Positions 24,308 to 34,330 of a stretch of DNA of 64,000 bases are shown piece after piece. Within the stretch, counting starts at the first letter, position 1. Every line of letters begins with the position of its first letter. The notes under the pieces were generated by a model. The model ran no database searches. It saw only the letters and a list, made by a program, of their open reading frames with translations, and was not told where the DNA came from. The stretch is taken from contig NZ_JACIFD010000014.1 in the NCBI RefSeq assembly GCF_014197205.1, positions 1 to 64,000 on the forward strand. The letters are read 5' to 3'. The DNA is from Canibacter oris (GTDB lineage: Bacteria > Actinomycetota > Actinomycetes > Actinomycetales > Microbacteriaceae). A program made the position numbers and the translations under genes.

Positions 24308-26233
24308 CTAAAATCCGTAAACATATCTGAGCACCCAGTAGTTGTTGCCGGGCTGGCCGCTAAGCTGGTGCCCCTCGATGCGGTCGTTATATACGTAGAA
24401 CACTTTGCGGCCGAGCGCGTCACCTACAATCACGGGGAACGTGAATTCGCGGTAAGCGACGCCTGCGATGAAGCTTTTCGGGATGAAATTCGTCTGGAAA
24501 TCGAAATCGTAGGTGCGGCCTCCGTCGATGCGCCCCCAAATCAGTACGATGCCGTTCGCCTGAGCCGAGACTGGCTGTGACAGCTGGGCGCGATGTCCCG
24601 CGCTCATTTGCAGCGCGCCAGCCCACAAGCTATTGTTAGGCTGCTCAACAGTCGCATGATGAAGCGCGGCCGGCGTCACAAACTTCTCAGCGCTAACACC
24701 AGCGACCGCTTCACTATTTGTCGCTTTCAACGCCCCGATACCCGCTGGCGTCACAGCACGGTCCTGGCTGGCGGCGGCGAGCGCTTCCGCGAGCGTTGCT
24801 GCGGGCACCAGTTTCCGACCGTTACTGTACACATCTCCCGCGACATCGAGCGCGCCCTGTTCATGCATTTTACCGACGCCAACCTTAGTGCCGTTAAGGT
24901 CAAGCGCGACCGCAGCGGTGCCCACGTTTTGCGTGAGCACGATTTGAGTGCCTGTGCGGTCGGTGATTGTGACTTCTACAGTGTAAGACAGTGATGGGAG
25001 GAACGCGCCGCCGCCGGTCACCTGGATAGGGGTAGCAGAGTTCACGAGTCCCGGATTTATTGTGTTGCGGTTTATCCAGCCGGCGTTTGATGCTTTCGTG
25101 CGGATCCGCAACGTCAAACCGTTTTTTTGCACACCCGAGACAGTCAAAGCCGCGGCTGACACGTGGCAAGTGACCGTCAGGTAGCTGCCTTGGGGGTCTT
25201 TGACTCCGGCGGCGTTGGCGCGGGAGACGCTGAACCCGCCAGCTTCAAGTATCGGCGCACGATACGGCAGCACCTGCAGGCTAGCGGTTTTAGTGCCGGT
25301 GCGGCCGCGGGAATCGGTCACGACACCCGCGGCGGTGATGCTACCGCCCGAGGTCGGCGTTATCACGCTACCAGGTTCTATTTCGGCACCCGCAACCACG
25401 TATTTCGTGCCGGTGATTGTTGAGCCGTAGACACCGGTGGCGTTGATGCTGCCGCGGATCCGCGAAACTGAAGCGACAAAAGCACCGATGTTATTCTTCA
25501 CTGTGACGTTGTCGTCGGTGAAGCTGACAGCTGACACTGTCGGTTTCACACTATCAGCTGCGGTTAGTGTCACCGTGGTTTGCTTGCTGCCGATAACATG
25601 GCCGCCGTTTTTTGTCACAACGGTGATGATGCAGTCGCCCTGCGCTGCGGTAGGGATCTGTGACAGCAGGCTGTGTGGTGGTGTCCAGGTGGCGCTGGTT
25701 GCCGCCGCGGTAGCGATGGTGCCGGTCAGGCTACCGAAACGATAGGTGACATCATGGGTGAAATTGCTTGCGGCGCGCGGTAACTGGATAGACGCAGGCA
25801 CACCGGTGGTGAGTTTGCCGCCAGCAATCTGGGGCGCGGTGGCGCGGGGGATAGTTGTCGCGGTGACGCCGTGTTGCCACACTTCGTGATACCCGCCGAT
25901 AGACCCGTCGCTGTCGCTCCATGCACCGACCCAGGCGCGTGCAGGAAGGCTACCGTCAGCATTATGTCCGATAGTGTGCTCGCCGTGCGCGAGGGTCAGC
26001 GTGTTGGCGCCGCGGAAATCGTAGCCGTTTGTGGATCCATGCGCGATAATGTGGCCGTTCGGGGTCTGCACATTCCAAAACGTCGTGTAGCGAGACCAGA
26101 AGCCGCTACCAGTGTTTTTGACTAGTCGGAGGTGATACCCGAAAGTGGTGCGGTTACCGACAATATCTTGCCGGATTTGCCACACATCGAGAATCAGACT
26201 GTACGAGCCGTTTTTTATGCTTGTAGTAGCCAC
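24308..26233 (-). CDS. DUF859-type tail fibre / receptor-binding protein
   Basis: The 641-residue protein has the DUF859 layout of siphophage tail proteins. It has an N-terminal jelly-roll-like segment (about 1-135; SYSLILDVW, RTTFGYHLRLVKNT, HTIGHNADGS), repeated beta-rich domains (about 135-455), and a Ala-rich shaft. The end is an aromatic receptor-tip region (TYDFDFQTNFIPKSF, NNYWVLRYVYGF). The LNGTKVGVGKMHEQGALDVAGDVY segment marks the fibre region used by phages for trimerisation. It probably binds the host cell wall. Confidence 0.75.
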   Translation of the reverse strand: MATTSIKNGSYSLILDVWQIRQDIVGNRTTFGYHLRLVKNTGSGFWSRYTTFWNVQTPNGHIIAHGSTNGYDFRGANTLTLAHGEHTIGHNADGSLPARAWVGAWSDSDGSIGGYHEVWQHGVTATTIPRATAPQIAGGKLTTGVPASIQLPRAASNFTHDVTYRFGSLTGTIATAAATSATWTPPHSLLSQIPTAAQGDCIITVVTKNGGHVIGSKQTTVTLTAADSVKPTVSAVSFTDDNVTVKNNIGAFVASVSRIRGSINATGVYGSTITGTKYVVAGAEIEPGSVITPTSGGSITAAGVVTDSRGRTGTKTASLQVLPYRAPILEAGGFSVSRANAAGVKDPQGSYLTVTCHVSAAALTVSGVQKNGLTLRIRTKASNAGWINRNTINPGLVNSATPIQVTGGGAFLPSLSYTVEVTITDRTGTQIVLTQNVGTAAVALDLNGTKVGVGKMHEQGALDVAGDVYSNGRKLVPAATLAEALAAASQDRAVTPAGIGALKATNSEAVAGVSAEKFVTPAALHHATVEQPNNSLWAGALQMSAGHRAQLSQPVSAQANGIVLIWGRIDGGRTYDFDFQTNFIPKSFIAGVAYREFTFPVIVGDALGRKVFYVYNDRIEGHQLSGQPGNNYWVLRYVYGF

Positions 26234-26252
26234 TAGCGCACCTTTCTATGTT

Positions 26253-28883
26253 TTAGAGTGGGCGAATGACCGTGCGGCCGGTGCCGAAACGCTCATGCAC
26301 ATGTTCGCCGAGCTGTGCGGAGCCGGCGATAACCTGCCCCGAGATGAAGCGCGACCCGTCCCAGGTAGAGACGGCTACGCCCGCTTGCATAATCTGTGCG
26401 CCAGCAGGAGTGATAGAAATCACGTTAGATCCCTCACGCGACCGGACCTCCGCGCCAGCGGGCGTGACCACAAACACGGCCTGCTGCTTTTGCAGACTGT
26501 CGCCGACCTGCTGCGCCTGCTGCTTCGCCACCAGCGCGGCACCCGCAGCCGATTCCGCAGTCTCCTGCACGGCCTGTACCTCACCCGCGAGCTCCGCTTG
26601 GTTACCAGCAAGTAACATAATCGATTGATTCGCGGTAAGGTTCAAGGTCTCGCCGACGCTGGGAGCCAGCATGTCAGCTTCAATCCGGCCCGCTTTTAGT
26701 AGGTTCACCCACGCGCTGTTTGCCCAAATGTCTGCGGCGTTTAGCATGTCGCCTGTGATACCTGTGACAGTGATTTCTTGGACAGCGGTCATGCCAGCGG
26801 TGCGGCCTAGCGGGTCAAAAGCGCGAGCACGCATCTGCAACACTGTGCCCACTGGATAGCCTGGAATCAGCACGCTAGCAGCAGCAGACAGGCGAGCACC
26901 GACCGGCACCCAGCCGCTACTGTCAGCTGCAGGCTTCACCTCAACTTGCACAGTAAAACCCGGGGCAACAGGCGCGGTGAAGTTCCCGGCCCATACGGCT
27001 ACAGCGTTACCGAAACCGGCACGAACTTCTAGCCCGGCAGGCGCTATAGTCGAAGCCGCTGGGCTGACCACGCTAAACACAAGTTCATCTGATGTTTCGC
27101 CGGTGAAGCCCGCCGCTGATATTGCAACAACTTTAGCGCGATGCTGCAGCATATCCGCAACAGTCAACACCACAGTGGGGGAGGTAACGCGCGCGACCGG
27201 CGCGTCATCTAACCACACCTCATAGGCTTCAACCGCGACCGGCGCACCGTCAGTATCACTGGTCACTGCCGTCCACGAGAGCGTGACCTTCCCGGTTACG
27301 CCCTGCCCCGTGAACTGCGAGACGTTAGAAGTCACCGCAAGCCCGGTGGGTGCGGCAGGTGTGCTCGATGTCGGCGCGGCAGGGGTGAACAGCAACTCTT
27401 CGGAGAAAGCACTGACGCGACCGTCAGCGGTTTTAGCACGCACCGCCACCAGCCGCTGCACTCCCGGTGTAAACACGTTCACGGATGCGGTAGGCGAAAC
27501 AGTCTCGGTCACAAATTGCAGCGGCTCCGCAGGGAGCCGAGACCACACCTCATAGCCGGAAATGGTCACTTCACTGTCTGAAACAGTAGAAGTGACCGCC
27601 GCCCAGGTGAAGGTCTGAAAACTCTGCGCCGTGCGATCTACGTAACGGCCTTCATTAATAGACGCCAAGAGCCCTACAGGCGCTTTCGGGGGACTGTCCT
27701 TACTGCCTGGATTAGCTGCGAACGCCTGACCGTTACCCCCGATATGGCCGCCGACAGTTGCCGCGGCAACGCGCTGCAACACTTTAGCCTGCACCCCTGT
27801 GACTTTCTCGCCAACAATCGCCTGCAACGTGAAGCTGCCTTGCACGTCACGAATTGTGACACCAATAATCCGCCGCAACTTGCGAGCGCCGCGGCTGCGT
27901 ACGGTGATGTTGTCGCCGATGTTGAAGTCGCGGAATGGGGTTAGGTCTTGTGGGTTTTGGGGTGTCCACTCGAATGATTCTTGCCGTATGGCGGCGCGGC
28001 CTTTTTGGAGTATTGGTTGGGCGAGTTTTGTGGCTTCGGTGTGGTTGTTGACCCCGGATTGGGTTTGGGTTGCTTCTAGCCGCCCCCATTTGCTGGTTTG
28101 ACCGGTTTCTAGGTAGAGCCAGTGTGCGGCTTTGTCAGGGACTACGGTTAGGTGGGTGAAGATGTGCCGCATGTCGGATTTGACGGGTGCGCGGGTGACG
28201 TTTGCGCCGCCGAGCACGAGTTCGGTTTTGTTGCCACCGAAGGTGCCGGGGCGGTATAGGCGTAGTTTTGTGCCGGTGATTGTCCAGTCGCATAGGCCGC
28301 CGTCGGTGAGGGTTTTTAGGGTTTCGGTGAGGGGCTGCAGGAGAGGCACTTCGAGTTTGATTTTTTCGTTTTGTGCCCAGGCTGCGCCTTGGCTGTCGTG
28401 GTGGCGGCCAAAATCATATTGGACGTGTTCGCCCCAGCCGCGATATTTTGATTCTTTAATCAGTCCGTCGAGTATCCAGCCTGCGCTAACCGGTGCTTCA
28501 CCGTTAGGATCGCGCCACAGCCGGGCGTTGTTTTTCGCGTCGTGTGCCCAATGGTGATATGTGTGTGCGAGCTGGAAGAGGACGTAGGATTCGCCGGTGT
28601 AGGTGACTGTTTTTGCGGTGTCGGTGTCGTCGCCTTCGTCTTCGGTCATAATAAACCGGTCGTGGGTTGGCACGGGCTGAAAGCGGCTATCGCCGATAGC
28701 GTATTCGACGCCGACCGCGAAGCCGTCCTCTGGCATGCGGCCCGCGATACTAGTGGGTAGCGCGAACTTTAACAAGGGTGCGCCGTTTAGCTGCTGTGTA
28801 TAGTTTATGCTTCCTGCGCTGGCCGGCAGTAGGCGGCCTTTGACACCGTCCGGTGTGTATTCGCGGATCCGTAAACGCAGCAT
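26253..28883 (-). CDS. Tail tip (Tal-like) protein with fibronectin-type III domains
   Basis: In this 876-residue protein, the first 400 residues resemble siphophage tail-tip/baseplate hub proteins of actinophages (a T4 gp27-like fold is expected there). Residues about 410-720 contain three Fn3-type repeats (PTGLAVTSNVSQFTG, VTLSWTAVTSDTDG, AYEVW landmarks). A C-terminal coiled segment and the fibre-like VFVVTPAGAEVRSR region follow. It joins the tail tube to the fibre. Its position between Dit and the fibre supports this. Confidence 0.72.
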   Translation of the reverse strand: MLRLRIREYTPDGVKGRLLPASAGSINYTQQLNGAPLLKFALPTSIAGRMPEDGFAVGVEYAIGDSRFQPVPTHDRFIMTEDEGDDTDTAKTVTYTGESYVLFQLAHTYHHWAHDAKNNARLWRDPNGEAPVSAGWILDGLIKESKYRGWGEHVQYDFGRHHDSQGAAWAQNEKIKLEVPLLQPLTETLKTLTDGGLCDWTITGTKLRLYRPGTFGGNKTELVLGGANVTRAPVKSDMRHIFTHLTVVPDKAAHWLYLETGQTSKWGRLEATQTQSGVNNHTEATKLAQPILQKGRAAIRQESFEWTPQNPQDLTPFRDFNIGDNITVRSRGARKLRRIIGVTIRDVQGSFTLQAIVGEKVTGVQAKVLQRVAAATVGGHIGGNGQAFAANPGSKDSPPKAPVGLLASINEGRYVDRTAQSFQTFTWAAVTSTVSDSEVTISGYEVWSRLPAEPLQFVTETVSPTASVNVFTPGVQRLVAVRAKTADGRVSAFSEELLFTPAAPTSSTPAAPTGLAVTSNVSQFTGQGVTGKVTLSWTAVTSDTDGAPVAVEAYEVWLDDAPVARVTSPTVVLTVADMLQHRAKVVAISAAGFTGETSDELVFSVVSPAASTIAPAGLEVRAGFGNAVAVWAGNFTAPVAPGFTVQVEVKPAADSSGWVPVGARLSAAASVLIPGYPVGTVLQMRARAFDPLGRTAGMTAVQEITVTGITGDMLNAADIWANSAWVNLLKAGRIEADMLAPSVGETLNLTANQSIMLLAGNQAELAGEVQAVQETAESAAGAALVAKQQAQQVGDSLQKQQAVFVVTPAGAEVRSREGSNVISITPAGAQIMQAGVAVSTWDGSRFISGQVIAGSAQLGEHVHERFGTGRTVIRPL

Positions 28884-28911
28884 AATAATTCGTCTTTCTC
28901 GATAGGGCTGA

Positions 28912-29706
28912 TTAGGTGAGGTATGCGGGGGCGGCGCGCACTTCTACGCCAGCGCCAGCACTAAAACTGTCCTGGACGAGCTGCAACATGCCGCTACGGT
29001 CAGCGGGAGCCCCTGCAGGGTACCGGGGCGTAATCTCGAAAACGCCGCGTGCGCCGCCAAAATCCATTTGGCCGGACACCTCGGTGCCGCCAGTCCAGGT
29101 GTTTGTCTCGGTGACCCAGGCGCGGCCAGTGTCCGCATGGAACCGCAGATAACGTCCTGCGGGAAGCTCCCCGTCAAACAAAACATAGGAGCCCGCCGCG
29201 TCGACCAGCTGAGGACGGTTCATGCGGCCTTTAAACCGCACGACAGCGTCCTGCACAGGGGCGCTGATACCTGCAAGCAGGCTAATGTTAGATCCACCAG
29301 TCGCAGCCGGTTTAAACGGTGTCGTGACAGTGTCGCCTGTCCACGTGCCTGACGGTATTTCCACCGTGAAAGTCACATCATCATAATCTTTATGACCGAC
29401 ATGATTAGTGACGCTAGCTGTGGAGAGCACGCCGTATAGTCGCATTGCTGGTTTGTCGGGGTGGGTGATTTCCAGCTGGGGCGATTGGAACAAGGTGAAT
29501 AGGGTGCCGCGGTGTGCGCGTGCGATCCGCAGCACGAACTGGATTTGTGCAGGCTGCGCAGTAGCGCCGGGCACGATAAGCACGCCGTGACGGCCTGCCT
29601 GCCGCACCCTGGTGTGCTCGAGTGTCACGTTCAGCTGCGGCTGCGTGCCATCGAGCAGGAACCAGTGCGTGTTTTCTAGCGGCACCCCATTCACTTTGTA
29701 CATCAC
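28912..29706 (-). CDS. Distal tail (Dit-like) protein
   Basis: The 264-residue protein lies directly after the tape-measure gene, the usual place for Dit. It is beta-rich, with the N-terminal YKVNGVPLENTHWFLLDGT and a galectin-like C-terminal half. Dit forms the hub that links the tail tube to the tail tip. The call rests on size, position and fold character. Confidence 0.68.
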   Translation of the reverse strand: MMYKVNGVPLENTHWFLLDGTQPQLNVTLEHTRVRQAGRHGVLIVPGATAQPAQIQFVLRIARAHRGTLFTLFQSPQLEITHPDKPAMRLYGVLSTASVTNHVGHKDYDDVTFTVEIPSGTWTGDTVTTPFKPAATGGSNISLLAGISAPVQDAVVRFKGRMNRPQLVDAAGSYVLFDGELPAGRYLRFHADTGRAWVTETNTWTGGTEVSGQMDFGGARGVFEITPRYPAGAPADRSGMLQLVQDSFSAGAGVEVRAAPAYLT

Positions 29707-29720
29707 ACACCCCTTTTCTG

Positions 29721-32513
29721 TTACATGTAACGGTTATCGGTCTCGTTCCAGATTTCCGCGAAATCGTCACGCACCACCGGATTGTTGAAAACAAAATTCG
29801 TGGTATTCCCAGCACCAGCTCCGCCAGCGGCGAGCGCCGCTAGCACCTGCTTGATTTCATCGAAAACGCCTAGCCGGTTTCCGGTTTCAACCCAGATTTG
29901 TCGATTCCGGTCCCGCACATCAGGTTTCCCCGAGATATATGACTCCCAGCCGGTTTCTGGTTCAGCGAATTTGTGGATCGGCGCGCCGCCCTTATAAATA
30001 CCGGATGGGAAGCCGCCACCAGCATAGGCTTCGACGCCACCGTTAGCGTAAGCGAACATGCCGCCGGTAGCCTGTGCGGTGGTGCCGGTGCGGCCGACCA
30101 CGGCGTTTACAAGGACGGTGCGACCATTCCAAGACCACAGGAAATTTTTTAATGTCGACTCGGCGCTACTGGTGTTCGCCTTAATTTTGGTTTCCAAATT
30201 TTCAGGAAATGTGATTAGCCGGTCGACATACCGTTTAGCTGCTTCTTCATTATTAGTAAGCGCATAATACGTATTAAACAAGTATTGGCGGCCCGCTTCA
30301 AGAATCTCGTTCACTTCCTCGGTACTGCCGCCCATGTTCGCTACCGCTGCCGCATAATCGTTAGTAGCTTTCGCGACATCAAGCATAGAGCTCATAGTGT
30401 CACGACCCGCTTCAGTAGTCACATCAAGCGAGCCCTTGCCTTCGGCGAGCTGCTTTTGTAGATCCGCGAGCGCATCATGGAATTTAATAGAAGCGCGTTC
30501 GGTGTCGAACTGTGCAGAGCCGAAGTTTCGGATTTCATCAGCGAGCGCGGATACTTCGCTCTCGGTGACGCGTGCCGCGTCCTGCAGCTCTTCGAGGGAG
30601 TTCACTTGCTCGTCGATTGCGCCTGCCGCGTTTGTTGCAGACGCGGGGATTTCTCCTAGCGCAAGTTGCAGGATTGTTGAATCGTCAGTCGCGAGTCCTG
30701 ACGCGTGCGCGATATCCACGAGTGTGTTTTTGTATTCTTTCATCTGATTGTTAAGCAGATACAAGGCCTGGTTTTTGTCCAGGTTGCTGCCCTCGTACAG
30801 TTCCTTGAACGCTTTCTGTGCGAGCGGTAGATCCTGCGAAGAGAGAGTGCTGAGAGCAGTAGAGTATTCGCGCAGTTTATCAAGCGCAGCAGATTCAGCA
30901 TTACGTAACGTAGTGAACCCTGTTTCAGATTGCTTCATCACCTTGTCGATAAGCGCCGGCAGTGTAGTTGCTGCCTGTTTTACGCCACGGAAGGTCACTT
31001 GTACGTCTTTAAGGTTCAGGTCTAGAACCTCGTAACCGTTTGCGCCTTGCTTAATAGATGTTGCAAGGTCGCTAGCTTCGAGCTTCGCGTCCTGCATAGC
31101 GGCGCTTAAACCACTAATTAGCAGTGTTGCTGCAGCAATCGCGATACCCCACGGACCCCCCACAACGCCCATCATGCCTTTCATCACACCGGTCACGCCT
31201 TTACCTGCGACACCGAGCGTCTCTAGCGCGATTTTATAGGCCGCGATTTTAGGAATCACAGTCATATATGCGCCACCTAACAGCAGCACACCAGCGGCGA
31301 GCACACCACCCCACGCGACTACCGCACCGAGCGGACCGTCGAGACCTGAAAGCATGTCAGCAAAGCCGCCGATGCCCTCAGCGACAACCTCAATGGCCGG
31401 CAGCAAATGCTTGCCTAGACTGATACCTGCATCAGTCACCTTGTTACCTAGCATTTGCAGCTTCGCCGCAGTAGTCTCATAGCGTTTATTTGCTTCGTCC
31501 GTAAGCGCGGTGCCCTTTTGGAATTCGCGGTTACCCATGTCGAGAGCACCAGTGAATTTGTCAGCGGCAGCGGCGGAGCCTAACAGCGCTTCACGCATGC
31601 CTGCTTCGGCGACGCCGAGCTCTTCTAACAGGCCAAGCGTGGATTTGCCTTGCTTTTCAGCGTTAGCAAGACCCGTAACAAACAAGCTAAGTGCCTTGCC
31701 TGGGTTTGACTTCCACGCGGCGCTGAACTGTTCCGCGCTAACACCTGCGATAGTCGCGAATTTTGTGAGATCGTCACTGCCAGTCTCAACAGCAGCCGCA
31801 ATATCAATCATTATTTTAGACATTGCGGTGCCGCCGGCTTCAGCTTTAATACCAACAGAGGAAAGCGCAGCCGCGAGACCTAACACTTCGCCCTCGGTGA
31901 GCCCCACCTGGACACCCGCCTTCGCGAGCCGAGTTGCCATTTCTAGAATCTCAGCTTCGGTCGTAGCAAGACTGTTGCCGAGCCCCACAAGAGACGCGCC
32001 AAGCTTAGCCACGTCGTCGTTACTGGTGCCCATAATGTTCATGAACCTTGCGAGCGAGGTTGCGGCCTGTTCAGCCGACAGGTTAGTGGTCTCGCCGAGG
32101 TCAATCATGGTTTTCGTGAAATCCACGACATCCTCGGTTTTCACACCAAGCTGACCTGCAGTTTCTGCTACTGCTGCAATCTCAGCATGTGAAGCCGGTA
32201 GCGTTTTCGCTAGATCGCGCAGACCTTTTTCAACCTCGGCTAGCTGCTCCGGTGTGCCGTCAACAGTTTTCTGTACCCCAGTCCAGGCGGTATCCCAGCT
32301 GATAGCAGCCTTAGCCGCGAGCCCCAGCCCGGCAGCCATGGCACCACCCGCGACAAGCATTGCGGTGCCCATGCGAGAGATCGCTTCCTGCTGCTGCGCG
32401 AGCTTTTCTGCTTCCGTACCGGTTTCACGAGTCTTCTGCGCCGCCTTATGCATGCCGTCGATATACTGCTGCACCTGCGCAGTAAGAATAACTTTCGTGC
32501 TACGTTCGGCCAC
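29721..32513 (-). CDS. Tail tape measure protein
   Basis: This 930-residue protein has the TIGR01760-type N-terminal core: WDTAWTGVQKTVDG, ASHAEIAAVAETAGQLGV, NLSAEQAATSLARFMNIMG and LTEGEVLGLAAALSSVGI. Hydrophobic Gly-rich segments (about 395-480) follow, then long helical stretches. It sets tail length and is ejected with DNA. Its length predicts a tail of roughly 140 nm by the usual 1.5 A per residue rule. It lies after the two frameshift-linked chaperone genes, as expected. Confidence 0.93.
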   Translation of the reverse strand: MAERSTKVILTAQVQQYIDGMHKAAQKTRETGTEAEKLAQQQEAISRMGTAMLVAGGAMAAGLGLAAKAAISWDTAWTGVQKTVDGTPEQLAEVEKGLRDLAKTLPASHAEIAAVAETAGQLGVKTEDVVDFTKTMIDLGETTNLSAEQAATSLARFMNIMGTSNDDVAKLGASLVGLGNSLATTEAEILEMATRLAKAGVQVGLTEGEVLGLAAALSSVGIKAEAGGTAMSKIMIDIAAAVETGSDDLTKFATIAGVSAEQFSAAWKSNPGKALSLFVTGLANAEKQGKSTLGLLEELGVAEAGMREALLGSAAAADKFTGALDMGNREFQKGTALTDEANKRYETTAAKLQMLGNKVTDAGISLGKHLLPAIEVVAEGIGGFADMLSGLDGPLGAVVAWGGVLAAGVLLLGGAYMTVIPKIAAYKIALETLGVAGKGVTGVMKGMMGVVGGPWGIAIAAATLLISGLSAAMQDAKLEASDLATSIKQGANGYEVLDLNLKDVQVTFRGVKQAATTLPALIDKVMKQSETGFTTLRNAESAALDKLREYSTALSTLSSQDLPLAQKAFKELYEGSNLDKNQALYLLNNQMKEYKNTLVDIAHASGLATDDSTILQLALGEIPASATNAAGAIDEQVNSLEELQDAARVTESEVSALADEIRNFGSAQFDTERASIKFHDALADLQKQLAEGKGSLDVTTEAGRDTMSSMLDVAKATNDYAAAVANMGGSTEEVNEILEAGRQYLFNTYYALTNNEEAAKRYVDRLITFPENLETKIKANTSSAESTLKNFLWSWNGRTVLVNAVVGRTGTTAQATGGMFAYANGGVEAYAGGGFPSGIYKGGAPIHKFAEPETGWESYISGKPDVRDRNRQIWVETGNRLGVFDEIKQVLAALAAGGAGAGNTTNFVFNNPVVRDDFAEIWNETDNRYM

Positions 32514-32527
32514 AATGCACCCCTTTT

Positions 32528-32899
32528 TTATAGGTCTTTTTTCTTCACAATGAACCGGTAAGCGCTAGAATCAGCATCGTCACCGTACTGAGCCCGGAAA
32601 GCTTTCTGGAACTGTTCAAGCCGCCGCTGCGCGAAATCCATATACACTGAAACTTCGTAGTCCCACGCCTGTTCAGGATTCGACGGATCCGCAAGCGGCG
32701 AAATAGCTTCACTCATTGGTTGACCGTGCGAGCCGAGCCGCTGCGATTCCACATACGCCAGCAGACTTGATACGTCAGCCTGGCACCACTCCGGCTCCCG
32801 ATACGTTTTAGCCCCTATCAGCTGGCCGTTGCCGTCATAGAAAAACTCGGTGTATTCGCTGGGCTCCCACCCTGACAAGCGGCGGGGCGAAACCCCCAA
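32528..32899 (-). CDS. Tail assembly chaperone, downstream frame (made by -1 frameshift)
   Basis: The frame lacks a good start of its own (TTG at 32899 without a ribosome site) and continues upstream to the slippery site without a stop. Read through a -1 shift it continues the preceding gene as SFTPWQQDQLELALKLG then VSPRRLSGWEPSEY, a coherent sequence. The product is the gpGT-like fusion that holds the tape measure during tail assembly. It is located just upstream of the tape-measure gene in transcription order. Confidence 0.82.
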   Translation of the reverse strand: MGVSPRRLSGWEPSEYTEFFYDGNGQLIGAKTYREPEWCQADVSSLLAYVESQRLGSHGQPMSEAISPLADPSNPEQAWDYEVSVYMDFAQRRLEQFQKAFRAQYGDDADSSAYRFIVKKKDL

Positions 32900-32913
32900 T
32901 TTAAGAGCTAGCT

Positions 32914-33315
32914 CTAACTGGTCTTGCTGCCAGGGCGTGAAACTTTTTTTAAAGCCACAACCTCGTCATTCGGCGTACCCATGTTCAGGCCCCACCAGAC
33001 CGCAGCAACAGCCTGCACCTCAACACCACTAATAGCGTCAAAAAGCTCGCCCCAATCAACATCAGCAACAGGCACGCCAGCAGCATCTAACAACCGGCCG
33101 TGCGCTTTACAAGCTGCGAGCGCCGCGGTTGCGGGGGAGTATCCGAGGCGGGCGTCGGCGGCGTCTTGTGGTGGTGCTGCGGCGATTATTGCGGCCCATT
33201 GCATGCCGGGTAGGCGTGAGATTTCGATGCTGTAGAGGTTTCCGGCTAGTGAGATGTCTACGGTTTCGGTGGCGCGCTGCTGTTGTGCTTTTTTAAGGTC
33301 GTCGTGAAAGCTCAT
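32914..33315 (-). CDS. Tail assembly chaperone, upstream frame
   Basis: The start at 33315 (MSFHDDLKKAQQQR) is better than the longer frame to 33366. The 133-residue product ends 12 codons after a slippery heptamer. It matches the actinophage gpG-like type: a KKAQQQRATETVDISLAG N-terminus and a helix-rich middle (LPGMQWAAIIAAAPPQDA). It is needed in excess over the fused form during tail assembly. Confidence 0.82.
   Translation of the reverse strand: MSFHDDLKKAQQQRATETVDISLAGNLYSIEISRLPGMQWAAIIAAAPPQDAADARLGYSPATAALAACKAHGRLLDAAGVPVADVDWGELFDAISGVEVQAVAAVWWGLNMGTPNDEVVALKKVSRPGSKTS
32943..32953 (-). promoter_or_regulatory. Programmed -1 ribosomal frameshift site
   Basis: The coding strand reads GCT TTA AAA AAA G in the upstream frame. 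This contains two overlapping canonical heptamers, T TTA AAA and A AAA AAA. A -1 slip joins the two chaperone frames, the classic siphophage tail arrangement. Confidence 0.85.
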
Positions 33316-33387
33316 GTTTTGTTCCTGAATACAGAAAGGGGTGCCGGCCTGGGTTAAGGCGGGCACCCCTCTAATAGGGTGTGTGGG

Positions 33388-33900
33388 TTAGGCGACTACT
33401 GTGACGTCGCGGTGTACGGTGCCGGTCACGAGCAGTTCCTGCATCTTGCCGATCTGGGTATTCTCGGCGCGAGGAATATCTCGCTGCAGGCCGGCTTTGA
33501 CCGGTGCGACGATTGATAGCAGCTGCTGCGCCGCGATATCCTGCTCGTTCTCAACGACAAGGCGTTCGACGAGCCACCATTCGCTCCCCTGGGTTAGGCG
33601 GGTGCGAAGAGTGTCGTCTTCGGTGCCTACGTAAGGATATTTGAGAGTGAAGGTATCTTTTACTTTGCCTTCTTCTTCGAGCGCTTGGGGGAGTGTATAG
33701 CGGCTGATTTCGGATTTTGTGACATCGGTCTGGTGGTCGAAACCGTCACCGAAGAGCAGATAGGTTGCGTCGATGACATTGCTTGCTTTAAGTTCCGAAG
33801 CTTTCGGCGCTTTAGGATTAGCGATACCGTTTTTCGGCACGAGCAGGACTTTAGAGCGGCCGTCGGAGGTTTTGCCGGGCGCGATAGGGCTTTGAGCCAT
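33388..33900 (-). CDS. Major tail (tube) protein
   Basis: The start at 33900 has an AAGGAAAA site; the longer frame to 34056 covers intergenic sequence. The 170-residue product has the composition and order of siphophage tail-tube proteins (MAQSPIAPGKTSDGRSKVLLV start, beta-rich, FTLKYPYVGTEDDTLRTRL). It lies between the connectors and the tail chaperones, the standard slot. Confidence 0.8.
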   Translation of the reverse strand: MAQSPIAPGKTSDGRSKVLLVPKNGIANPKAPKASELKASNVIDATYLLFGDGFDHQTDVTKSEISRYTLPQALEEEGKVKDTFTLKYPYVGTEDDTLRTRLTQGSEWWLVERLVVENEQDIAAQQLLSIVAPVKAGLQRDIPRAENTQIGKMQELLVTGTVHRDVTVVA

Positions 33901-33925
33901 AATAGTTTTTCCTTTCAAAAAGTGT

Positions 33926-34330
33926 TTACATTGGGTCAGAAACAAGGTCGAACTGGGTGACAGCGAAAAACATCGGCTTGTCGCTGTCGGTGTCAAGCTG
34001 CGGTAGCTTGCTTGTAACGAATCGGACGGGGTGCAGGTCGCGGCCAGGCACCGCAAGTACCGCGCCAGTTAGCGCGTCGGTCTTGTCTTGCACCCACTGA
34101 CAGGACTCGATGCTGTCGCCGACGCTGTGGATCGTCACAGTATAGGTGTGGCGGGTTTGGCCGCTGGTGTAGCGGTGCTGTGCCGCGGCTGTTTTCGCGA
34201 TAAACACAACCGCATAACGGCGAGCGCTGACACCAGTCGCGGCTGCGGCATCGTAAGAATCGAACACGCTCCCTGGCAGGTGCTGTTCTAGGAAGGCGAG
34301 GATCGCTTTTTTATGTGCGCGGATACTCAT
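33926..34330 (-). CDS. Tail terminator-like protein
   Basis: The 134-residue protein starts with MSIRAHKKAILAFLEQHLPG, typical of tail terminator (gpU-like) proteins that cap the tail tube and join it to the head. It overlaps the preceding gene by 4 bp (ATGA) and precedes the tail-tube gene. The identity is inferred from size and order. Confidence 0.65.
   Translation of the reverse strand: MSIRAHKKAILAFLEQHLPGSVFDSYDAAAATGVSARRYAVVFIAKTAAAQHRYTSGQTRHTYTVTIHSVGDSIESCQWVQDKTDALTGAVLAVPGRDLHPVRFVTSKLPQLDTDSDKPMFFAVTQFDLVSDPM

Noticed and set aside
31510-32154. A 214-codon plus-strand frame opposite the tape measure gene
   Set aside because: It is a Ser/Ala-rich shadow frame; the tape measure match is firm.
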